Part shown: positions 1-6,600 of the stretch, one piece after another
Numbering within the stretch: the first letter of the stretch is position 1
How the letters are laid out: each line of letters opens with the position of its first letter
Origin: Baffinella frigidus
Taxonomy: Eukaryota; Cryptophyceae; Cryptomonadales; Baffinellaceae
Length of the DNA stretch: 10,443 nt
NCBI GenBank assembly: GCA_026770585.1
Contig: MU646443.1
Span: 519,342-529,784, forward strand
Reading direction: 5' to 3'
Position numbers and translations under genes: made by a program
Notes under the pieces: model-generated
The model's database searches: none
The model's input: only the letters and a program-made list of their open reading frames with translations
What the model was told of the DNA's origin: nothing

Positions 1-65
1 CGTTGGCATATGTTGGGAGAAATTAAACCTAAAGGACCTAAAGGACCTTCGGACCTAAAGGACCT
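1..65 (+). repeat. R1 dispersed repeat (CCTAAAGGAC decamers)
   Basis: A GTTGGCATATGTTGGGAGAAAT leader type is followed by tandem CCTAAAGGAC units. The same leader plus decamers recurs at about 273-320, 331-378, 1571-1640 and 1851-1907 on this strand, and reverse-complemented at 2160-2250, 2936-3035 and 3158-3352. Reading through it yields runs such as LKDLKDL, so open frames here are repeat translations, not genes. Confidence 0.85.
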
Positions 66-67
66 TC

Positions 68-150
68 AACCATGGCATACCATGAGCCTCAGAACAAGGC
101 TGACTTGGGTTCGGTGCGTGTAAGTGAGCATGGGAGCGATATCGCATACC
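68..150 (+). repeat. R3 dispersed repeat, copy 1
   Basis: The stretch with ATACCATGAGCCTCA, then GCTGACTTGGGTTCGGTG, then GCGATAT matches 733-792 with a few substitutions and a small length difference. No coding signal is seen in either copy. Confidence 0.7.
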
Positions 151-177
151 TTCACCCACCCCAACAGAACCACCCAC

Positions 178-378
178 TATCCCCTCTTCACGAGCCTCTG
201 CACTGGAGAGCAAAAAGCGATCCGAAAGCAAACATGCTTTTCTTGCAGATCTTCTCTACGGAAAGACGTGTCGTTGGGCCATGTTGGGAGAAATCAAAAC
301 CTAAAGGACCTAAAGGACCTATTCGTGTCGTTGGCGTATGTTGGGAGAAATCAAAACCTGAAGGACCTAAAGGACCTA
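178..378 (+). repeat. R2 + R1 composite repeat, copy 1
   Basis: A ~110-bp block runs from CTCTTCACGAGCCTCTGCAC through GATCTTCTCTACGG and joins the R1 leader and CCTAAAGGAC decamers. The same composite occurs reverse-complemented at 2995-3132 and 3158-3303, with the same order of parts. This shows a defined repeat unit rather than random similarity. A second R1 unit follows at 331-378. Confidence 0.8.
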
Positions 379-428
379 GGATCCTATGCGGTTCTGCCTG
401 GTAGCAGCTCATTCTACGGAACCGCCAG

Positions 429-478
429 GTGTCCGCCTATGGTGGGATTGCATCAAGCCTAAACGGTCCTAAACGGGG
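429..478 (+). repeat. Diverged R1 unit
   Basis: GTGTCCGCCTATGGTGGGA followed by CCTAAACGGTCCTAAACGG is a diverged copy of the R1 leader and decamer. Confidence 0.6.
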
Positions 479-732
479 CGTCCTAGTTTCCCCCCGTTTC
501 CCGCCTGAAGGACCCACCGCTTTTTTTAATTTCTTGCTGTTGCTGCTTTCTGACGCTCAGATTGCGCTCAACTTTGCAGACGTCCGTACATTGGGGCAAC
601 CACATTTTTCTCCTTTCATCGTTGGTGTCTGGCTGATTTCACCTCTCACCCCCACACAATCCCTCTCACCGTATGCAATCTTGCCTCCTCTGACATATGG
701 GGTATCCGTCGTTGGAGCTCTCATACTCCAAC
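479..732. other. Gene-free, pyrimidine-rich spacer
   Basis: This stretch is rich in C and T, with short runs such as CACCTCTCACCCCCACAC. I see no splice-bounded exon, RNA gene or clear element boundary in it. Confidence 0.5.
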
Positions 733-792
733 CATAGGATACCACGAGCCTCATAAAGACTGACTTGGGTTCGGTGTGTGGGCGATATTCCA
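733..792 (+). repeat. R3 dispersed repeat, copy 2
   Basis: Partner of the copy at 68-150; shares the ATACCAYGAGCCTCA and TGACTTGGGTTCGGTG blocks. Confidence 0.7.
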
Positions 793-799
793 TTGAATT

Positions 800-1335
800 C
801 CCAAACACTGAATCTTAAACTCTAACCCATAAACCCTTAACTCTAAACACTGAACCCTTAACCCTGAACCCTAAACCCTGAACCCTAAACCCTAAACCAT
901 AAACCATAAACCATAAACCATAAACCATAAACCATAAGATCTAAGCCCTAAACCCTAAACCACGAACCCTCAACTGTAATCCACAAAACCCTAAATCCTA
1001 AACCCTAAACCCTAAACTCTAAACCCTAAACCCTAAACCGGGATAGTAAACCCTAAACCCTAAACCCTAAACCCCAAACTCTAAACCCTAAGCCCTAAAC
1101 CCTAAGCCCTAAACCCTAAACCTTGAACCCTAAATCATAAACCCTAAACCCTAACCCCTCAACTCTAAATCCTCAGCCTCAAACGCCAAACCGTAAGCCT
1201 GAAACCCCAAAACCCTAAACCCCAAACCCTAAACCCTAAACCCTAAATCCTGAACCCTAAAGCCTAAAGCCTAAAGCCTAAGCCCTAAACCCTAAACCCT
1301 AAACCCTACACCCTACACCCTAATCCCCAAACGGG
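800..1335 (+). repeat. Interstitial telomere-like array (CCCTAAA variants)
   Basis: About 0.5 kb is built of CCCTAAA units with many variants (CCATAAA, CCCTGAA, CCCTACA, CCCCAAA). The word matches the TTTAGGG telomere type known from plants and many green algae. The heavy degeneracy, and the unique or repeated DNA on both sides, make this an old internal array and not a chromosome end. Confidence 0.9.
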
Positions 1336-1412
1336 TTGAAAGCGAGGCTTCATAAATTGACAAACACGACCACTGGAGGGGGAGGTTGGACGAAACGTGA
1401 GGGCTCTTTGTT

Positions 1413-1553
1413 GGTAGTGAGGGTAGGAGCTATGCTATATGACTATCGTGTATGACTCTTCAGTATCAGTCTACTCTCGCTGTATACGTATATATACGTA
1501 CATGTAGTGCCATAGTAGCTATGCCATATGGCATAGCTCCTACCCTCACTACC
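1413..1553. mobile_element. Foldback element with 23-bp perfect arms
   Basis: The arms at 1413-1435 and 1531-1553 are perfect reverse complements (core AGTGAGGGTAGGAGCTATGC). They enclose ~95 bp that includes TATACGTATATATACGTA and a small CCATATGG palindrome. There is no protein coding. I do not see a convincing target-site duplication, so a non-autonomous transposon is inferred from the arms alone. Confidence 0.7.
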
Positions 1554-1570
1554 CACACTCTTGACAAGTT

Positions 1571-1640
1571 CCGGTGTCCGCCTATGTTGGGAGCTCAAAT
1601 AACCTGAAGGACCAAAAGGATCTAAAGGATCTTGTAGCCC
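1571..1640 (+). repeat. R1 repeat unit
   Basis: GTTCCGGTGTCCGCCTATG leader followed by diverged CCTGAAGGACCAAAAGGATC decamers. Confidence 0.7.
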
Positions 1641-1696
1641 GTAACCACCCCGAAGGATGGATGGGGGAAGAGAGCGTCTCGCCCACTAGGACGAGC

Positions 1697-1818
1697 TACA
1701 GGGGTACCTCGCTCATAAGAAACCGCCGCCCCCTAGGACCCTACAGTAGGCCTGTGCCTAGGGCCCTGTGGTGGTCCTGAGAGGGGGGGCGGTTTCTTAT
1801 GAGCGAAGTACCCCTGTA
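1697..1818. mobile_element. Foldback element with ~37-bp arms
   Basis: Near-perfect inverted arms lie at 1697-1733 and 1782-1818 (outer sequence TACAGGGGTACCTCGCTCAT; the other end reads ATGAGCGAAGTACCCCTGTA). They surround a short centre containing CCTAGGACCCTACAGTAGG, which resembles the centre of MITE2. The size and structure fit a miniature inverted-repeat element. Confidence 0.75.
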
Positions 1819-1850
1819 ACCACACCTCAGGCATGGCCTCTCTGCAGGAT

Positions 1851-1907
1851 AAGTTCCGGTGTCCGCCTATGGTGGGAGTTAAAAGAACCTAAAGGACCTA
1901 AAAAGAA
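1851..1907 (+). repeat. R1 repeat unit
   Basis: GTTCCGGTGTCCGCCTATGG leader followed by ACCTAAAGGACCTAAA. Confidence 0.75.
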
Positions 1908-1980
1908 GGCCTGGACGATGAGGGGAAGTACCAATCTGGAGTATGATGCTTCCCTCGCCTCTGGCTGCCTGGAACAGTTA

Positions 1981-2140
1981 CACAGCGGGCTACGAAGGGC
2001 CTTTCGGCCCAAACCGGGCCACCTTTCCGTTACCTTATCCTTAGGAACCCCCCTAGGACCCTACGGGTTGCCTACTGTAGGGTCGTAGGTCTTATCTTGT
2101 AAGGGTTATTCAGACATCCCTTTGAAGTCCGCTGAGTTGT
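1981..2140 (+). mobile_element. MITE2 copy 1
   Basis: This is a ~155-bp element whose left end CACAGCGGGCTACGAAGGG is an imperfect inverted repeat of its right end (CCCTTTGAAGTCCGCTG). Internal landmarks are GGGCCACCTTTCCGTTACC and a hairpin of CCCTACGG with CCGTAGGG. Further copies lie at 5725-5863 and 9801-9962. It encodes no protein and must depend on a transposase elsewhere if it is a DNA transposon. Confidence 0.8.
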
Positions 2141-2159
2141 GGGTTCATCGACTTCATAA

Positions 2160-2250
2160 TCTGTGCCGGCCACCGACCTTTTCAAAGACTTCAGGTCCTT
2201 TTGTTTTTTTTAAGCTCCCATCAAAGGCGGACACTGGAACTGGTTTGTAG
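2160..2250 (-). repeat. R1 repeat unit, reversed
   Basis: CTTCAGGTCCTTTTG followed by GCTCCCATCAAAGGCGGACA is the reverse complement of the R1 decamer and its TGTCCGCCTATGGTGGGAG leader. Confidence 0.65.
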
Positions 2251-2369
2251 AAAATCCCTGCTTCCCACTTGATGCTTGGCGCTTTGTTTTTCACTCGCAT
2301 CGCCTCTCACTCCACACGAGGCTATCCATGCAAACAGAATAAAAGGACATTTTAGAATTTGTGGGGAAA

Positions 2370-2411
2370 TGATCACGTTTCCGTACGGAAGTCCGTACGT
2401 AAAAGTGATCA
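2370..2411. repeat. Imperfect 42-bp inverted repeat
   Basis: The TGATCACGTTTCCGTACGGA arm pairs imperfectly with the arm that ends in GTGATCA; the centre is AG. No gene is visible between 2251 and 2540. Confidence 0.6.
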
Positions 2412-2539
2412 AATGCTGTCTTTTGGCGTGTTTCCTGGGCAATAATCCAATAGTTAACTTATGAATCTTTTCGCATGTATATCCTCGTGTGGCTCCCACC
2501 TCACCATTGAAGAGATATGAGACACTGGGCGCAAGTCGC

Positions 2540-2660
2540 TTATTGCCGCTTATCTTTCCGTTGAGTGGCGGGCGGGCAAATATTCGCCCTAACTCGCCTT
2601 AGGCAGGTCCTAGGGCCCTACCGTAGGGCGTATGAGCCTACTCGCCACTTGGGGGTTATT
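2540..2660. repeat. Diverged MITE2-like segment
   Basis: It contains GTCCTAGGGCCCTACCGTAG and GGGGGTTATT, echoing the MITE2 centre. AGTGGCG near 2560 pairs with CGCCACT near 2645. Ends are not sharply defined. Confidence 0.4.
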
Positions 2661-2934
2661 GACTGGTTCGAATGAGGAATGCACGGCGCAGAAGTGAAGC
2701 GAGATTAGAAAAGGAAAGCGAGATTTGATAAGGACCTTGCTCCGACAAGTCATAAGGTAGTAAGTCGATCACTCTCCAATAGGCCTAGGACCTGTTTACA
2801 GGGACTTTAAGAGGTTAACAAAGAACAAGGAGAAGAATCGGAGCAAACCCGAGCCCACTCCAGGGGCAAACCGCAGCGGGCCCGCTCCAGCTCATCGTTG
2901 CTGTGCTGCTCGGGAGCACCGGGGAAAGGTCTGG
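2661..2934. other. Gene-free spacer, nothing recognised
   Basis: A mixed-composition stretch with GC-rich pieces around 2845-2930. I see no exon with plausible splice borders, no tRNA and no element ends. GGTTCGAA at about 2664 resembles a tRNA T-loop but has no tRNA around it. Confidence 0.4.
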
Positions 2935-3132
2935 TCCATTAGGTCCTTTAGGTCCTTGAGAGAGGGCGGGGAGGGGAGCTTGTCTTCCTCATCCTTTAGG
3001 TCCTTAAGGTTTTAAATGCTCCCCACATAGCCCAACGACACGCCTTTCCGTAGAAAAGATCTGCAGAAAATCATGTTTGCTTCCGGATCGCATTGAGCTC
3101 TCCAGTGCAGAGGCTCGTGAAGAGGGGGTAAA
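2935..3132 (-). repeat. R2 + R1 composite repeat, copy 2
   Basis: Reverse complement of the 178-320 composite: GGTCCTTTAGGTCCTT decamers, CCCAACGACACGCCTTTCCG, then CTCTCCAGTGCAGAGGCTCG. It lies head-to-tail with another copy directly downstream. Confidence 0.8.
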
Positions 3133-3139
3133 GGGTAAG

Positions 3140-3355
3140 TTCTTTGTGGGGTGTTTAGGGTCTTTTAGGTCCTTGAGGTTTTAATTGCTCCCAACATGGC
3201 CCAACGACACGCCCTTCCGTAGAAAGGATCTGCAAAGAAAGCATTTTTGCTTTTGGATCGCGTTTAGCTCTCCAGTGCATTGGCTCGTAAAGACGGGATA
3301 GGGGGGGTCCTTGAGAAGGTCCTTTAGGTCCCTTTAGGTCCTTTAGGTCCTTTCC
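3140..3355 (-). repeat. R2 + R1 composite repeat, copy 3
   Basis: Same order of parts as the copy at 2935-3132, closing with a cluster of TTTAGGTCC units at about 3317-3352. The tandem arrangement of the two reversed copies suggests local duplication. Confidence 0.8.
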
Positions 3356-3397
3356 CTTAGAGGTTGAATTCCCAAAATAGCCAGAGATTGTCATAAT

Positions 3398-3427
3398 CAG
3401 GTTATGAGCTCCGAGGCTCATAACCTG
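3398..3427. repeat. Perfect 12-bp hairpin ahead of the gene
   Basis: CAGGTTATGAGC and GCTCATAACCTG are perfect reverse complements around a 6-nt centre. They end about 85 bp upstream of the gene's ATG. Whether this is a protein-binding dyad or an element remnant cannot be told. No clear TATA box is visible between it and the ATG. Confidence 0.6.
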
Positions 3428-3511
3428 TGCGTCGGCCACTTAAATTTAGAGAATTGACATTTGGGGATTTTGTGCGCCTTGGGACTCGTGGAGCGCCCGT
3501 CTGTCTTCGCG

Positions 3512-3682
3512 ATGGAGAAGCAGGATGAGGTGTGCGATCACATGTCGCGTGCCGAGACGACGTCCCCGCCCGTCCAGGGGGACGACGAGGTGGGAGCCGG
3601 GATCAGCGTGAAAGTGGACAAAATGGACATTGCCAAACCCGAGGAGGATGGCACGCGGGAGCTGCACCATTCGGAGACCAAG
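3512..3682 (+). CDS. JMJD6: JMJD6-like exon 1 (start codon, acidic N-terminus)
   Basis: 57 codons begin MEKQDEVCDHMSRAE and end HHSETK before GTCAGA at 3683. The ATG at 3512 is the first in frame after a TGA at 3455-3457 and has G at -3 and +4, a good eukaryotic start context. The peptide is rich in Asp and Glu with no recognisable domain. The exon ends in phase 0, matching exon 2. No duplicate of this exon is seen, unlike exons 2, 3, 4 and 6. Because the sequence is not conserved, its assignment rests on frame, splice site and position; an additional upstream or different first exon is possible. Confidence 0.6.
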
Positions 3683-6600
3683 GTCAGAAGCCGTTGTGCA
3701 TTTCCCGCTCTTCCCTCCTCTCTCTCCTCTTCTCTCCCCCAAATTATGAAATCCCTCATTGGCTGTCGGGTCCTCGCATGCTGACTATCCCTGTGAGAGC
3801 CCCTGGCGCTGAATTCCACGGCGACAGGTGCCTGTCGTATCGTATTGGGACAGGCGGGCACAACAGGACAAGGTGTGAAACTGGCAAAAGCCCGCGGCAG
3901 CGCGGCATTGTGTTGTGCAAGACCCCACTAATCCCAGCGCCTTCCCAGCATTGCCTCACTTAAAGCAGCTAGCATACTGATCTCTCTCCCGCCCGTCCCG
4001 TCTCGCCTCTCCTGGCACCCCCCCCACCTCCCGCGTGCATGTCCCCAACGTTTCACCGCTCACTCTTCTCTCACGGCTGCACGTCTCCCACCCGCTAGCT
4101 CTGCCTCACTCGCGTTGACCGACTATTCCCCAGTCGACATGCTGACCAAATTTAGCTAGGTGCTTCTCTGTCCACCAACCCTCACGGAAGGACCAAATCC
4201 ATTGATTTCGACTTGTCCCCAAAATTTGATGTTGTACCAACATTGGGACACAAGTTGACACAGAGGCCCTAGATCTGGGGTCTCTGCAAGGAGAATCTGA
4301 GGTCTGAAAATCGACGATTTGGTCTTCCCGTGATGGTTCTACTTTAGACGTGACCGGGAGCAATCATAAGTTGACACAACAGGAAAACGCTCAGAATCTG
4401 GGCGTTTTGCAAAAGTTGACTCGAGAGCCAATAGAAGTTGACTTTTGCGATTGCTCCCCACCAGGTCTAGCGTAGTGGTGGTCTCTGTTCTGCACGTCAC
4501 GTCCCTCCAAGGGGTATTTTTAGAAAAAATACCCCTTGGTCCCGCCTACATCCTCAACGTTTCACTGCCCCCTCTTCTACCACGCCTACGTGCCTCAAAC
4601 GACTCAAACGAGCCCACGTAGTTTGAGACAGCGCGAGTCTTCCACCTACCCTCCCGGTTGGACCAAATCATCGATTTTAGACTTGGGATTTACCCTTGCA
4701 GAGACCCCAGATCCGGGGTCTCTGCAAGGGTAAATCAAGGGTGAATCTACAATCAATTTGGTCCAATCGTGAGGGCTGGTGGCAACGTTTCACCGCCCCC
4801 TCTTTTATCAGGGCTACGTGCATCTCACCCGCTCACTTGCCTTGCCTGTACCCAAGTCATGCTGGGTTTGCGGCACATATCCGTCAACTCTGGGGCGAAA
4901 ACGAGCCCAAATAGACTGAGGCAGCGCTAGTCTTCCACCCAGTGAGTGCTCTGCTGCGCGAGACCTGATATCGGACGGACTATGCTTAAGTTGACATGCC
5001 TGGGGTTGTGGTACCAACCCGTCAACTTTGGGGCGCAGACGAGCCCGGGCTCACCGAATCCGTCAGCCCAAATACACCGACCCAACCCTCTCCCTGAACC
5101 ATGAATCAAATCAAATCAAATCAGGCGCGAGCGCCGGAGGAGGACGAATCCTCCTCGAGCGACGAGTCATCCGTACACCCTCAACCCTCAACCCTAAACC
5201 CTAAAACGTAAACCCTAAACCCTAAACCCTACACCCTACACCCTACACTCTTAACCCTGAACCCTACACCCTACACCCTATAATCTAACCCCAAACCCCA
5301 AACCCCAGACCCCAAATCCCAAACCCCAAACCCCAAACCCCACACCCTTAACCCTAAACCCCAGACCCGAAACCCGAAACCCCAAACCCTAAACCCTACA
5401 CCCTAAACCCTCAACCCCAACCCCCAAACCCCAAACCCTAAACCCTAAACCCTTAACCCCAAACCGTAAACCCTAAAGCCCAAACCCGAAACCCTAAACC
5501 CGAAACCCTAAACCAGGTGGACCCAGAGGAGGAATACCGGGAGAAGCTCCGCACGGCGAAGCGTTGCGCTTTTGATGTATCTTACGCCTGAGTTTTCTAT
5601 CTTACGCATGGGTAAAATTGCATATCCACCCGTATCGTCAGCGTTGGAAGCCTTAAGATACGCACGCGTCGTATAGGTGGACCTGGAGGAGGAGTACCGC
5701 GAGAAGCTAAGGAAGGCGAAACGCTCTTTTCGGCCCACATCGGGCCACCTTTCCGTTACCGTATCCGTAGGAACCCCCCTATGTCCCTACGGGCTGCCTA
5801 CCGTAGGGTCGTATGTCTCATCGCTTAAGGGGTTATTCACGAATCCCTTCGAACTCCGCTGTGTGGCCAGGTGGACTTGGGGGAGGAATACCGGGAGAAG
5901 CTCCGAACGGCGAAGCGTTGCGCTTTCGAGTGTATTTATCGGGACGTGCTGGTAGCAACGTTTTGTACCGCCTACTCAGAGGCCGGTACTAATTTCGGAC
6001 GTGCCCGTAGTAACGTGCCGGTCCGCCAGGTGGACTTGGAGGAGGAGTACCGCGAGAAGCTAAGGAAGGCGAAACGCGCGGCGCGCAGCGAGATCAAAGT
6101 CTCTGAGTGGTACCGCCTACCTCGGCCCCAGTCTATTTGGGCTCAGCAAATTGGTGAGCACGGGCTCTTTCCCGCTCGAAAGTTGACGGATTTGTACCGC
6201 AAGACCCGGGATGTCAACTTAAGCATGGTCGCTCAACACAACTGAGGCCTGGAGGAGGAGTACCGGGAGAAGCTAAGGAAGGCGAAACGCGCGGCGCGCA
6301 GCGAGATCAAAGTCTCCGAGTGGTACCGCCTAGCTCAAACACCACGATTCGAATCAACACGAGGTGGTCACGAGGCGGTCACGAGGTTCTAGTGCCCCCA
6401 TTAACCGCCGGATAGCGTTCCGCGTGACCTCGTTAACTTCCGGATAACGTTCCGCGTGACCTCGAAGATTCGCAAGGCGAAACGCGCGGCGCGCAGCGAG
6501 ATCCGTTATCTCCGTTATTTCCGAGATCAAAGTCTCCGAGTGGTAAGTTCTAGCTCTGCCTGAATTTTGTTCTGGCTCGTCCTTCAAAGTATCGAAGAGC

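Noticed and set aside
72-404. Open frames of about 110 codons with KDLKDL and GPKGPKG runs
   Set aside because: They are translations of the R1/R2 repeats in several frames and strands, with no domain, start context or splice signal.
800-1335. Chromosome end (telomere)
   Set aside because: Units are highly degenerate, the array is internal, and a second similar array lies inside intron 1.
2655-2690. Possible tRNA T-loop GGTTCGAA
   Set aside because: No matching stem or other tRNA arms around it.
3155-3439. Minus-strand open frame resembling the product of 72-404
   Set aside because: The similarity is explained by the reversed R2+R1 repeat copy, not by homologous proteins.
6248-6322. Exon-2 shard e as the working exon 2
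   Set aside because: The start is truncated and the available AG puts the exon out of frame with exon 1; the copy at 6030 has all signals.
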